Of a stretch of 49,377 nucleotides of DNA, positions 33,356-42,795 are shown piece by piece; the stretch's first letter is position 1, and the number at the start of each line of letters is the position of its first letter. The translations under genes were made by a program, and so were the position numbers. The DNA is from an uncultured Clostridia bacterium (GTDB taxonomy: Bacteria > Bacillota > Clostridia > TANB77 > CAG-508). The notes below the pieces were generated by a model. It did no database searches. It worked only from the letters and a program-made list of their open reading frames with translations, and was not told where the DNA came from. Where the stretch lies: positions 1 to 49,377 of the forward strand of contig CALXKD010000010.1 in the NCBI GenBank assembly GCA_944388795.1, read 5' to 3'.

Positions 33356-34213
33356 ATGTCTGATATTATGTCATATTTATTTGAAACAAAAGCTGTAAGA
33401 TTTTGTGAAGAAAATAAACCATTTTGGTATACATCTGGTAAAATAGGTCCATATTTTATCAATACACATTTTGTTTATGGAAGCGAAAAGGATGCAAGTG
33501 AACTATTAGCTTTTATTGATGAATGTTTAAAAGATAAATCAAGCTTACCAGAAAAAGTATTTCAAAAGGTATTAAAACAATACAATGAAAATGAAATTTA
33601 CCATAATGTTATCGATACAATGAAAGACTATATTACAAAAAATATAAATGTAGAAGAAATAGACTATATCTCTGGTGGTGAAAGAAGAGATTGGTTTTTC
33701 TCAAATATGATTGCTTATCTTTTAGATAAACCTCATATTTCTATTTATAAAGATTTATCAAGTGTTGTAAGTAACAGTAAATTTGAAAAGTCACAAACTG
33801 TAACCAACCTTGAAGGAAAAAAAGTATTACATATTGCTGATTTAGTAACCGTTGCTTCTAGTTATATTAGAGCTTGGATACCTGCTATTAAAAATATTGG
33901 CGGACAAATGTGCTGGTCTTGTGTTGTTGTTGACCGTATGCAAGGTGGAAAAGAAAAAATCGAAGCACAAGGTGTAAAAGCTTTTTCTTTAGTTAATGTT
34001 GATAATACATTATTTGAAACTGCTTATAAAAATAAAATTATTAATGAAAACCAATTAGAAATGCTAGAAAAATTCTTTGAAAATCCTGATGAAACCATGA
34101 AACAATTTTTAATCAAACATCCTGATTTCTTAGAAAATGCATTACATGCTGATGAAAAGACAGCTAAGAGAGCTAAACTTTTAGTTGATGGGAATTTATA
34201 TGGGCTTAATTAA
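33356..34213 (+). CDS. Orotate phosphoribosyltransferase-like protein
   Basis: This 285-residue protein probably supplies the missing PyrE step, joining orotate to PRPP to give OMP. The N-terminus has PFWYTSGKIGPYFINTHF, like the orotate-binding region of OPRTases. ISGGERRDWFFSNMIA (105-120) and VLHIADLVTVASSYI (157-171) stand where the orotate and PRPP loops should be. The PRPP loop is altered: the usual acidic pair and Gly-Gly are replaced by ADLVTVASS. The C-terminal 80 residues are extra. AAGGAGGAA precedes the ATG. It is divergent from pyrBI-CFKD, which otherwise lacks pyrE. I am fairly sure of the family, less sure of activity. Confidence 0.75.
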   Translation: MSDIMSYLFETKAVRFCEENKPFWYTSGKIGPYFINTHFVYGSEKDASELLAFIDECLKDKSSLPEKVFQKVLKQYNENEIYHNVIDTMKDYITKNINVEEIDYISGGERRDWFFSNMIAYLLDKPHISIYKDLSSVVSNSKFEKSQTVTNLEGKKVLHIADLVTVASSYIRAWIPAIKNIGGQMCWSCVVVDRMQGGKEKIEAQGVKAFSLVNVDNTLFETAYKNKIINENQLEMLEKFFENPDETMKQFLIKHPDFLENALHADEKTAKRAKLLVDGNLYGLN

Positions 34214-34290
34214 TTAGCCCATTTTTATTATATTTATTTATGAAGTGATTTTTCACTTCATAACACGAGTTACAAGAAAGAAGGATAATT

Positions 34291-35326
34291 ATGAATACTG
34301 CTTTGCAAATAAAACGACCTGCTTTTATTATTTTTACAGATAAAGATGGAACGCTAAATTTAGAAGATAAAAAATTAAACCAAGTATTTACACTAATTTC
34401 TACCATGAATGGCATGGTTATTCCAATAACAGGAAGGACCGTTGGAGATATTTATAAAAGTTTACAAGAAAACAACCTACGAATTCCTGAAATATTAATT
34501 GGTGATAATGGAGCAAATATCTATTCCACAAAACAGAAACAATTTTTAATGAGAAAAAGTTTAGATCCTCAAAAAGTAAGTCAAGTTATCACTAATTTTG
34601 TTGAAGCAGGTGGAAATCCTCAAATGGTTCGATTAACAGATGGCGAATTCATTTATGCAGTTAATCATCCAGATGTTCAAGACTATTATAGAAAAAATTC
34701 TACTGTAAAATATGGTGAAGATACTAATGCTTTATTAAAAATGATGCCAGAAATAACCAAAATCACATTAGCAGGTAGTAAAGCACAAATGGAAGATATG
34801 TCAAATTATGTTGAAGATTTAAACTTCTGGAGTGATATGGGTTCTACTAGGTTTCCAAATGCTAGTTATCAGCATTATCGATTAGATGTTGCAGATAAAA
34901 ATATTAATAAAGGTAATGCCGTTAAATTAATGGTTTCCACTTTACATCCTCTTTTTGGATATATGTGTATTGGTAATGGAGAAAATGATATTTCTATGTT
35001 TAAGCAATCCATTGATGATGGCATGATGATTGGAATTATGGAAGATTCTCCACAAGCTGTAAAAGATGAAATGAAAGATTATGTACATTCTAAGAAAAAA
35101 CGGAAAAATCATTATTATCCCTAAAAATAAGGACAAGGCTAATAAATATATGTATCGTTTTGCTAAAATTTTTCAACAAAATATGCAAAATGCGCATCCC
35201 CATTGGAGTAACAATCGTGGAAATCAATTCTTACAATCTCTTAGATTTAATCCACCACCTTTGAACAGAAATTCTCTCAATAATAATTCAGGAAAACCTC
35301 ATAAAAGAACCCCAAATATAAAATAG
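34291..35326 (+). pseudogene. HAD-superfamily (Cof/IIB-type) hydrolase with a +1 frameshift near the C-terminus
   Basis: The first 270 residues form a HAD phosphatase with motif I in FTDKDGTLNLE, motif II in VIPITGRTVGD, a IIB-type cap, the KGNAVKLM lysine and motif IV in IGNGENDISMFK. This looks functional. The frame ends at 35124, but the next frame continues GKIIIIPKNKDKANKYMY and a basic, Asn/Pro-rich tail to 35326. One extra base in the A-run before CGG at about 35094-35103 explains the break; 1036 bp is 345 codons plus one base. The catalytic part is complete even if the shift is real. The substrate is unknown. It follows the pyrE-like gene by 77 bp. Confidence 0.75.
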
Positions 35327-35328
35327 AA

Positions 35329-35364
35329 AACACTTGTATACAAAAAATCTTGTATACAAGTGTT
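35329..35364. terminator. Bidirectional terminator between HAD and rubredoxin genes
   Basis: A 15-bp perfect stem (35329-35343 with 35350-35364) has a 6-nt loop, with TATTTTATTC after it on the plus strand and TTCTATTTT on the minus strand. Confidence 0.8.
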
Positions 35365-35367
35365 ATT

Positions 35368-35505
35368 TTATTCTTCTACTTTTTCAAACATATCTTTTCC
35401 AACTCCACATAAAGGACAAACCCAATCCTCTGGTAAATCTTCAAATTTTACTCCTTCTGCTTCATCATCGTATATATATCCACATGCCATACATCTATAT
35501 TTCAT
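35368..35505 (-). CDS. Rubredoxin (short 45-residue type)
   Basis: Rubredoxins are small one-iron electron carriers, often used in anaerobes to reduce oxygen or peroxide-detoxifying enzymes. The iron ligands are Cys5, Cys8, Cys30 and Cys33 in [10 protein letters not shown] and [12 protein letters not shown]. At 45 residues it lacks the usual seven-residue loop between the two halves (the PDNG-type insertion), as in the known short rubredoxins. The open frame extends to 35553, but GGAGGTGA before the ATG at 35505 decides the start. It is the last gene before the terminator and 70 bp downstream of the cohesin-cadherin gene. Confidence 0.95.
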   Translation of the reverse strand: MKYRCMACGYIYDDEAEGVKFEDLPEDWVCPLCGVGKDMFEKVEE

Positions 35506-35575
35506 TATTATCACCTCCATATTTACACCAGCATTATACCAACTAAATATCAATTCGTAAATACTTTTTTAGAAT

Positions 35576-36865
35576 TTATTTACTTTTCTTTTGATTTTTC
35601 TTATTTTTATCCATTTTTTCCTTTTTTATTCTATAAATTACAAACACTATAATTATAATAGAAAAAATGATATAGATAATAACAAACCATAAATTTTCTT
35701 CTATGTTTTCAATGATACTATTTTTGCTTGAGTTCTGTTCTTCTTCCCCTTCTTCTTGTTCTTCTAAAATAGCATTTAATTTTTGAATATTTACTTTTTG
35801 TTCTTCATCCGCTATTTTTTGTTCCTCTTCATTTCTTCTATAAACACTTACTTTATATTGTTTTATCGTATATCCATTTTCAGCTACCACTTGAATATTT
35901 ACTGTATTATTTCCATATTGTAAATTTTCTCCTCCTATTACTTCTACTTTTGCATTTTGCCTTTCTGGTATTGCTAAAATATTTAAATTTTCAGTTGTGT
36001 TGGAAACAATAGCATGATACTGATATATATCATTTGTAAATTCTGGCTCTATTGTTACATTTTCAATTGCTAAAGTTTCTAAATTGGCATTTGCTTTTTC
36101 CAAATCTTTTGTTTTCGTAACAGAAATGGTATATTGTGTTTTACTTGTTTTATCTGGTGAACTAACTTCTATAACAATTGTATTTAATCCTTCTTTAAAA
36201 TTAGTATTTCCACTAATCGTTATATTGGCATTTGTATTTTCTGGAATAGCTGTTACTTCTAAAGCTGATAAATCTTCTGTCAGAAAGTAATATTCTGTTA
36301 TATCTGGTGAAAATACAGGCGTCATTCCCTCATGATTTAATCGTAAATTTTTCAATCTAGAATTATTACTTGTTACTTCACTTTCTTCTGAAATTTCAAT
36401 CGTTTCTGTTTGTGCTTCTTCATTTGCTATGATTTCAATTCCATCTGTAAAGCCTTGTACTTGAACACCTTCAGCATTATAGAATTCTCCCTGAATAGCA
36501 ATATACTCAGTTTCAATTTCTTTTGCTTTAAATGTATATTTCACCAATTCACAGTTTTGTTTTGAATGTTCTCCTCCTGTTTCATCATACCAAACCGTTA
36601 TAATTTTACTTCCTGACACATTTGTATTTTCTGGTCCTGAAACATATTCTAATAATTCATTATTAAAATATATCTGAATATCAAATGCTGCTACATCAAT
36701 ATTCGCTAAATTAATTGTAAAACTAAATTCTTCTCCATTTTTTATTTCTGTATTTGTTGTCTGCAAATAAACACCATCCTGTTTTTCATTTTCCACCGCT
36801 AAAGTTATTATACTTATATTTATTAACATCAACAATATTATTAGAAAAATGATTATCTTTTTCAA
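35576..36865 (-). CDS. Membrane-anchored cohesin-like protein with two cadherin-like domains
   Basis: The 429-residue surface protein has a signal peptide (1-23), a cohesin-like domain (about 32-147: NGEEFSFTINLANIDVAAFD, YFNNELLEYVSG, WYDETGGEHSK, YTFKAKE), two cadherin-like beta-sandwich repeats (about 169-251, with LKNLRLNHEGMTPVFSPDI, and 258-344, with NLETLAIENVTIEPEF), an acidic linker, one membrane helix (392-411) and a basic tail. The protein would face outward, held in the membrane. It starts with TTG, supported by AAGGAAG seven bases upstream. It is the last gene of an operon with a dockerin enzyme, a sortase and a second cohesin-like protein, so the cohesin may bind that dockerin. 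Confidence 0.8.
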   Translation of the reverse strand: MKKIIIFLIILLMLINISIITLAVENEKQDGVYLQTTNTEIKNGEEFSFTINLANIDVAAFDIQIYFNNELLEYVSGPENTNVSGSKIITVWYDETGGEHSKQNCELVKYTFKAKEIETEYIAIQGEFYNAEGVQVQGFTDGIEIIANEEAQTETIEISEESEVTSNNSRLKNLRLNHEGMTPVFSPDITEYYFLTEDLSALEVTAIPENTNANITISGNTNFKEGLNTIVIEVSSPDKTSKTQYTISVTKTKDLEKANANLETLAIENVTIEPEFTNDIYQYHAIVSNTTENLNILAIPERQNAKVEVIGGENLQYGNNTVNIQVVAENGYTIKQYKVSVYRRNEEEQKIADEEQKVNIQKLNAILEEQEEGEEEQNSSKNSIIENIEENLWFVIIYIIFSIIIIVFVIYRIKKEKMDKNKKNQKKSK

Positions 36866-36921
36866 ACACTTTCTTCCTTTCTTATATACCTCTATATTTT
36901 TATTTAAGCTATTTTATAAAA

Positions 36922-39198
36922 TCATTGCACAATCTGTTTTAAACCTAGAATATGTCTTTGAATTAATAATAAATCCACTGATGTTGGTTTTTTTCCATTT
37001 TTGTTAATATTACCTGCTTTTTGAGATAAGAAATCTAATTCTTCTATTTCTAATATATGTCTTTGTAATTTTAATAAGTCCACACTATTGATTTTTCCAT
37101 TCCCATCCACATCTCCATAAATAATGATTTCATATTCTGCTACCAAGGTTTGTACATCTGTATTCGTAAAAATTTGGACTTTTGCCCCCGTTCCTACCAA
37201 GTTTTGACTTTGTAGTATATTTCCTACTTTATCTACAATTTGGATCTGATATTTTTCACTTACAAAAATATTTTCTAGCAATTTTTCTACTGTTCTATTT
37301 TCTTCTTCAATACCACTCATTTCATTTCCATTCACTCGTATATTTCCACTAAAACTTAAATCCTCTTCTGCAATCTTTTCTATGACATGCACCTGAATTG
37401 ATTTGTTAATATCTTCATCTTCCTCTGAAAAGACCTGGATATTAGTATTTCCTGTTTGAACTGCTGTAATGATTCCTATATCATTGACAGTTGCAATATT
37501 GGTATTTTCAGACACATATTGCACTACTTTATTATTGGCATCAGCTGGTTCAACATTGGCAAGGATTTGATATTGTTCCCCTTCTTGCAAAGTAATCGTT
37601 TCAACATTTACTTCTATGCCTGTAACTTTACTATATACTTCTATATCAATACTTGTTTGCACACCATTTGAAATTGCTCGTACAGTAATGGTTGCTTTTC
37701 CAGAAGATACACCATATAGATTTCCATTACTATCCACTTTTACAATTTTTTCATTACTCGAAATATATTCTACTCTTTGGTCTTCTGCCTCTTTGGGATA
37801 AATTTCTATATTTAATTTACTGATTTCATTTTTTTGAATAACCGGATTATCTACTGACACTTTTATTGCTTCTACTTCAATTTCTGGTAATTCTTCTACA
37901 TAATTTTGAAATACATATCCTACGATTCCATTTTCTAAAATAACTCTATCCCACAATTCTCCACTTTGCTTTCCTTTTGCAATTCTTGTCATCGTTTCAT
38001 TTTTAGAAACACTCGTTATTTTTTCATAACTCGTACTTGGCCCACTTCTAACATTTAAAGTGGTTTCTACATTCGCATATACTTTTGTGTTATCTTCCAC
38101 ATAGTCTGATGGATTAATGGCTGGACTTTCTTCTTGTATTTCAGGCATATGATTATATACTGGAATGACAAAATTGATATTCAAATCTAATAAATTACTA
38201 TTGGCATATCCTTTATAAATAATATTGGATTCACTATAAGGTGCTAATACATTTGTCATATATTGATGCCAAAATAATTCTCCATTATTCGTATCATGAA
38301 CATGGAATTTTTGTAAATAAATTGTGTTTTGTCCAATATTGATATAACTTGAGCCAATAAAGATACCTCCACCCGTAATGGCTCTTTCTTTGGTATTCCA
38401 AGGAATTAGATATTTTGTTTTCGTTGCTTCACTTGCTCCGTTTCCATCCCTTGCATATTTTAGTCCATTAATAATGGCTCCCATGGGTTCTGACGAACTA
38501 GTAGCTCCTATGTTGTAAAAATTATATAATCCTTCATATCCTGCTACTTTCCCACTAATCGAACTATGAGATAAAAATGGTCCCACTTCTTGTTTTATTC
38601 TAGAGGCCAAATGATAAGAACTTACTTTTGATTGAATACCTGCACTATATATTAAGTCAGAATATTTTTTATTCATCGTTACAGTACTTCCACTTGAAGT
38701 TAAGTAACTAACTGTTTTATTATAAAATTCTGTACCATATAATATTTTTTCAATTCCATCAACAGAATTGCTACTGCTATTAAAAGATAGTTCTTCAAAT
38801 TGAAAAATTCTTGACTCATTTAAAAAATTTCGTGGATCCATTGTATATAACAATGATTGTTTTGAACAATCCACCCAACCACTATCGACTTCTACATTGT
38901 ATTCTCCTGGTTTCGTATTTTTCCATCTATCATTATATGATTTCGGTACTAAATTTTTTCCAAATATATTTTCATTTTGAATCACATAATCCCAATCTAG
39001 ATTTGTATACAAGGCAGTAAAAGTCCAATTGGGATGATTCTTTTTTAACTCTTCTAAATACGGCTGATAACTTTCAGGGAAATTTTCAATTCCATCCACT
39101 ATATTGACTGCTTGTACATCCTCTTTTGGAAATAGATATATAGCTAATAAAATAATTAAAATCATATACAATCCATATCGTATTTTTTCTTTTAACAT
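36922..39198 (-). CDS. Secreted glucosaminidase-like peptidoglycan hydrolase with SH3b, Big2 and dockerin modules
   Basis: The 758-residue protein has a signal peptide (1-30), then a catalytic region of the mannosyl-glycoprotein endo-beta-N-acetylglucosaminidase type (about 100-320: SYHLASRIKQEVGPFLS with likely catalytic Glu204, GYEGLYNFYNIGA). An SH3b domain follows (about 375-435, TTLNVRSGPSTSYEKI), then two bacterial Ig-like Big2 domains (443-522 and 525-606), an Ig-like module, and a type I dockerin (693-757). The first dockerin loop is GDVDGNGKINSVDLLKLQRHI; the second, GNINKNGKK with SVDLLLIQRHI, has Asn for Asp and one extra residue. It probably cuts wall glycan while docked to the cohesin-like neighbours. 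AAAGGAG precedes the ATG. Confidence 0.85.
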   Translation of the reverse strand: MLKEKIRYGLYMILIILLAIYLFPKEDVQAVNIVDGIENFPESYQPYLEELKKNHPNWTFTALYTNLDWDYVIQNENIFGKNLVPKSYNDRWKNTKPGEYNVEVDSGWVDCSKQSLLYTMDPRNFLNESRIFQFEELSFNSSSNSVDGIEKILYGTEFYNKTVSYLTSSGSTVTMNKKYSDLIYSAGIQSKVSSYHLASRIKQEVGPFLSHSSISGKVAGYEGLYNFYNIGATSSSEPMGAIINGLKYARDGNGASEATKTKYLIPWNTKERAITGGGIFIGSSYINIGQNTIYLQKFHVHDTNNGELFWHQYMTNVLAPYSESNIIYKGYANSNLLDLNINFVIPVYNHMPEIQEESPAINPSDYVEDNTKVYANVETTLNVRSGPSTSYEKITSVSKNETMTRIAKGKQSGELWDRVILENGIVGYVFQNYVEELPEIEVEAIKVSVDNPVIQKNEISKLNIEIYPKEAEDQRVEYISSNEKIVKVDSNGNLYGVSSGKATITVRAISNGVQTSIDIEVYSKVTGIEVNVETITLQEGEQYQILANVEPADANNKVVQYVSENTNIATVNDIGIITAVQTGNTNIQVFSEEDEDINKSIQVHVIEKIAEEDLSFSGNIRVNGNEMSGIEEENRTVEKLLENIFVSEKYQIQIVDKVGNILQSQNLVGTGAKVQIFTNTDVQTLVAEYEIIIYGDVDGNGKINSVDLLKLQRHILEIEELDFLSQKAGNINKNGKKPTSVDLLLIQRHILGLKQIVQ

Positions 39199-39237
39199 AT
39201 ATTGCTCCTTTGCAATTTTGTTATGTAGTTTAAAATA

Positions 39238-39283
39238 TAGAAAGTAAATATATAATTATTTATCTTTATACATTTACTTTCTA
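39238..39283 (-). terminator. Possible intra-operon hairpin between sortase and dockerin genes
   Basis: A 12-bp perfect stem (39238-39249 with 39272-39283) is followed on the minus strand by TATTTTAAAC. The T-run is weak, so it may reduce read-through or protect the upstream mRNA rather than fully stop transcription. Confidence 0.5.
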
Positions 39284-39295
39284 CATTTTCTATTT

Positions 39296-39952
39296 TTATA
39301 TCTTCACTGCTTTTACAATGATTCTTTTAGAAGAATCTGCTGTACAAGTAATTAAAGTCACTTCTATTCTTCCATCTGTTTTTTGTGATAAACATTGTGT
39401 TTCGTTTGGTTCTACGGTTTCTACTAAATATATTTTATACATACCTTCCTTTCGGTTGTTATCTATTAATGAAAAAGTATCTCCAATAGATAATTTTTTC
39501 AAATCATGAAACATATTTTTTGTTATATAATTGTGTCCTGCTATACAAAAATTTCCTACTTCATTAGGATTACCTCCATAAAACTTTGTAACAGATACAC
39601 CTAATGCTTGATTACTATATTCAGAAATAACATATGTTTCTAAGTCTATTTTGGGTATTTCTAATTTGGCAATCACAGGATATCCTTTATAGGTTGTTAA
39701 CAAACTTTTTTCTGTCTGATTAATACTTGTATCTTGTATCATATTTTCATCATCTAGAATTATATTTTCTTCTTCCATCTCATTTCTTGTGTTTACATTT
39801 TCTGTACTTACAAAACTGGTTTGCACTTGTTTATCTACTTTTCCAACTTCTCTGATTTCTATCCATTGATTAACCAATACACAAATAAACAGGAATATGG
39901 TTATTACAAAACCAATGAAAATTATCTGACTCTTTCTATCTTTCGTTTTCAA
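39296..39952 (-). CDS. Class D-type sortase of the cohesin operon
   Basis: The 218-residue protein has one N-terminal membrane helix (about 9-28), an acidic linker and the catalytic domain, with His140 in IAGHNYITK, Cys203 in LITCTADS and Arg210 in KRIIVKA. It lies 12 bp after the LPKTG cohesin-like gene, which is therefore its likely substrate. It shares the LITC and (K/Q)RxIVKA blocks with the sortase at 4806, but the linker and N-terminus differ. This pairing of a dedicated sortase with one LPXTG protein suggests wall attachment of the cohesin. Whether it can also build polymers cannot be told. Confidence 0.92.
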   Translation of the reverse strand: MKTKDRKSQIIFIGFVITIFLFICVLVNQWIEIREVGKVDKQVQTSFVSTENVNTRNEMEEENIILDDENMIQDTSINQTEKSLLTTYKGYPVIAKLEIPKIDLETYVISEYSNQALGVSVTKFYGGNPNEVGNFCIAGHNYITKNMFHDLKKLSIGDTFSLIDNNRKEGMYKIYLVETVEPNETQCLSQKTDGRIEVTLITCTADSSKRIIVKAVKI

Positions 39953-39964
39953 GTGATGATCCTT

Positions 39965-41017
39965 CTATCTATTCTTTTTCTTCATGATGATATATAAAGA
40001 AGTACTGATAACTGCTATTACAATAACTGCTATAGGAATATATAGATTCATACCTGTTTTTGGTAATTGTGCTGGTAAATTTTCTCCTGTTGTATTTGTC
40101 ATATTTTCTTCTGTTGTCCCCTGGGTTGTATTTTCTGGAGATTCTTCTTCTGATGGTGTATTTTGTGTATCTGTTACAGTCACTGTAAATGTATTTTCTG
40201 CAATAACTGCATCTGAAGAATCTCTATCAATTAATTTAAAAGTAATTCTGTATTCTCCTGCTTTATCAAAAATACCTCTAAGATTTAATACTTTATTGAC
40301 ATTTTGTCCACCAATAGCATATCCAGATGGATCACCCCAACCACTATCTATTAAGTCATATTCTGTCTGTGTTTCATCAGTTCCTTTCAATTGCACATTT
40401 CCTCCATCAGGTGTTGTTGCCTCTGCTATAATTCTAGCATGGTCATAATTTTTCCCCATTGCAGATGTTAAGGAAAGTGTCATTTCTTTTTCTTCATTTA
40501 CAATTGGTCCACCTGTATAGCTTAAATCAAATTTGTAATCTTCATATCTTGGCTCTACCACAATATTTTTCTCTAAAGCAGTTGCTATATCATCATAATT
40601 TTCACTAGCATCCGGGTTTGCTAATCCTTCTGCAGTTACTGCTAAATCTGTTGGATTTGATGTCATAATTCCTTCTTTTGCTCTAAAAGTGATACGCATA
40701 CTTTCTTTTGGACTTGTTCCTCCTGTTGAATCATAAAAAACAACTCTCACTCTTGTCCCATTATCATTTGGTGTTCCACCATCTGTTTCCACATATTCTA
40801 GTAAATTGTTATCATATGCAATATCAAATGTATAAGCTCCTAATGGTTTCCCAAAAGTAATGGTAAGTGTTACAGTGTCTCCTGGATTTACTGTATCCTT
40901 ATTTGTAGATATTGCTATATCATCTAATGCTGCTGCTTGTACTGGATTTGGATTGGATAATAGTATAAAAGCAAATAAAATTGATAAAATAAGTAATGTA
41001 TTCCATATTTTTTTCAT
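39965..41017 (-). CDS. LPKTG cell-wall-anchored cohesin-like protein
   Basis: The 350-residue protein has a signal peptide (1-28), a cohesin-like domain (about 34-152: TVNPGDTVTLTITFGKPLGA, YDNNLLEYVET, VVFYDSTGGTSPKES, ITFRAKEG), an Ig-like domain (155-283), a Thr/Glu/Asn-rich spacer, and a sorting signal with LPKTG (318-322), a hydrophobic helix and the tail KKKNR. The YDSTGG and FRAKE blocks match YDETGG and FKAKE of the cohesin-like protein at 35576. An ATG eight codons upstream (41041) overlaps the AAGGAGG site, so the ATG at 41017, eleven bases after GGAGG, is chosen. It is the first gene of the surface operon. Confidence 0.85.
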   Translation of the reverse strand: MKKIWNTLLILSILFAFILLSNPNPVQAAALDDIAISTNKDTVNPGDTVTLTITFGKPLGAYTFDIAYDNNLLEYVETDGGTPNDNGTRVRVVFYDSTGGTSPKESMRITFRAKEGIMTSNPTDLAVTAEGLANPDASENYDDIATALEKNIVVEPRYEDYKFDLSYTGGPIVNEEKEMTLSLTSAMGKNYDHARIIAEATTPDGGNVQLKGTDETQTEYDLIDSGWGDPSGYAIGGQNVNKVLNLRGIFDKAGEYRITFKLIDRDSSDAVIAENTFTVTVTDTQNTPSEEESPENTTQGTTEENMTNTTGENLPAQLPKTGMNLYIPIAVIVIAVISTSLYIIMKKKNR

Positions 41018-41106
41018 TTTTTTAATTTCCTCCTTTTTCATTTTGTAATATTAGTATGTCTCTTTTTGATATTTTTATTAATTTTTGAAAAAGAAGAAAT
41101 TTCCAA

Positions 41107-41141
41107 TGTCCAACTGGGGACGTTTCTGTTTGGGACATTTT
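41107..41141 (+). repeat. 35-bp REP-like repeat, solo copy
   Basis: It matches the repeat at 241-275 in reverse complement at 34 of 35 positions (AACTGG instead of AATTGG). It lies between the divergent cohesin operon and asnS. Confidence 0.8.
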
Positions 41142-41193
41142 TATGTAAATTTGTCTTTTATAACAAGAAATCATAAATATATTTTGTAAAGTA

Positions 41194-41222
41194 TTGTTTT
41201 TCTAGGTATTTTAGGATATAAT
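41194..41222 (+). promoter_or_regulatory. Sigma-A-type promoter of asnS
   Basis: The plus strand reads TTGTTT - 17 bp - TATAAT, 43 bp before the start codon. No T-box leader elements are visible. Confidence 0.65.
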
Positions 41223-41265
41223 TACATTTGTTCTTAAAACAAAATTTTTTAATTGGGGGATTTTT

Positions 41266-42657
41266 ATGAAAAAATTAGTCATTAAAGATTTATATAAAAA
41301 CACAAATGAATATAAAGATAAAGAAATCACATTAGAAGGTTGGGTAAGAACAATTCGTGATTCAAAAACTTTTGGATTTATTGAATTAAATGATGGATCT
41401 TTCTTTAAGAATGTGCAAATTGTATTTAGTGATACATTAGATAACTTTGCTGAAATCGCTAAATTATCTATTAGTTCTTCTATTAAAGTAACTGGTACTT
41501 TTGTCATTACTGAAAATGCAAAACAACCTTTTGAAATTCAAGCAACAAAAATAGAAATTTTAAATTTATGTGATTTAGAATATCCACTTCAAAAGAAAAG
41601 ACATTCTTTTGAATATTTAAGAACTATCTCACATCTTCGCCCTAGAACCAATACCTTTAATGCTGTATTTAAAGTAAGAAGTGTCTTTGCATATGCCATT
41701 CATAAATTTTTCCAAGAAAGAGGGTTTGTTTATGTACATACTCCTATTTTGACTTCTAGTGATGCAGAAGGTGCAGGAGAAATGTTTTCAGTTACTTCAT
41801 TTGACCTTGCTAAGGTTCCAACAGCAGAAGATGGACAAGTAGATTTTTCCAAAGACTTTTTTGGTAAGCCTGCACATCTTACAGTAAGCGGACAATTAAA
41901 TGTAGAAACTTATGCGACTGCATTTCGAAATGTATATACCTTTGGACCAACATTTAGAGCTGAAAATTCTAATACAGTAAAACATGCCGCAGAATTTTGG
42001 ATGATCGAACCAGAAATTTGCTTTGCAGATTTAAATGATGATATGGATTTAGCAGAAGAAATGCTTAAATATACATTTTCTTATGTATTAGAACATTGTA
42101 AAGAAGAAATGGAATTCTTTAATAACTTTGTTGATAAAGGACTATTGGAAAGATTAAATAATGTCATTCATTCTGACTTTGCTAGAATTTCTTATACAGA
42201 TGCCATCAAAGAATTAGAAAAAGCAAACGATAAATTTGAATTTAAAGTATCTTGGGGTGTTGATTTACAAACAGAACATGAAAGATATCTTTGTGAACAA
42301 GTATTTAAAAAACCTGTATTTGTAACAGATTATCCAATGGACATCAAGGCCTTTTATATGAAACAAAATCCAGATGGAAAAACTGTTGCAGCAGCTGACT
42401 TGTTAGCTCCTGGAATTGGAGAAATTATTGGTGGTAGCCAAAGAGAAGAAAATTATGATAAATTAGTAGCCAGAATGAAAGAATTAAACATGGATATAGA
42501 GAGTTATAACTGGTATTTGGATTTAAGAAAATATGGTAGCTGTGACCATGCTGGTTTCGGACTAGGTTTTGAAAGAGCCATTATGTATTTAACTGGTATG
42601 CAAAATATTCGTGATGTAATTCCTTTCCCTAGAACACCTAAAAATTGTGAATTTTAA
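41266..42657 (+). CDS. asnS: Asparaginyl-tRNA synthetase
   Basis: AsnRS charges tRNA(Asn) with asparagine. The 463-residue protein has an OB-fold anticodon domain (about 1-110: [25 protein letters not shown]), class II motif 1 around [15 protein letters not shown], motif 2 in [26 protein letters not shown], and motif 3 in [22 protein letters not shown] lies upstream of the ATG. It is a single-gene unit with a strong terminator at 42683-42732. With AsnRS present, the GatCAB complex at 304-4700 is probably needed mainly for Gln-tRNA. Confidence 0.97.
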   Translation: MKKLVIKDLYKNTNEYKDKEITLEGWVRTIRDSKTFGFIELNDGSFFKNVQIVFSDTLDNFAEIAKLSISSSIKVTGTFVITENAKQPFEIQATKIEILNLCDLEYPLQKKRHSFEYLRTISHLRPRTNTFNAVFKVRSVFAYAIHKFFQERGFVYVHTPILTSSDAEGAGEMFSVTSFDLAKVPTAEDGQVDFSKDFFGKPAHLTVSGQLNVETYATAFRNVYTFGPTFRAENSNTVKHAAEFWMIEPEICFADLNDDMDLAEEMLKYTFSYVLEHCKEEMEFFNNFVDKGLLERLNNVIHSDFARISYTDAIKELEKANDKFEFKVSWGVDLQTEHERYLCEQVFKKPVFVTDYPMDIKAFYMKQNPDGKTVAAADLLAPGIGEIIGGSQREENYDKLVARMKELNMDIESYNWYLDLRKYGSCDHAGFGLGFERAIMYLTGMQNIRDVIPFPRTPKNCEF

Positions 42658-42682
42658 TTTATACCTTTTTTATTTTATGTAT

Positions 42683-42732
42683 AGAGAGTATGCATATAAA
42701 CTATACTTTTTGTGTGCATACTCTCTAATTTT
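42683..42732 (+). terminator. Terminator of asnS
   Basis: A 12-bp perfect stem (42683-42694 with 42715-42726) has a 20-nt loop and is followed by AATTTTTTC, 25 bp after the stop codon. Confidence 0.85.
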
Positions 42733-42795
42733 TTCTATTACATTTCATCTAATATAGTATTTTTTATTTATATGTTTTATCAATCATTATTTTTA

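Noticed and set aside
35576-41017. Reading the cohesin/dockerin operon as a classic cellulosome
   Set aside because: There are no cellulase, xylanase or carbohydrate-binding modules; the dockerin enzyme looks like a wall glucosaminidase.
41142-41265. T-box leader before asnS
   Set aside because: No specifier loop, T-box sequence or antiterminator/terminator pair is visible in the 120-bp leader; only a plain promoter.
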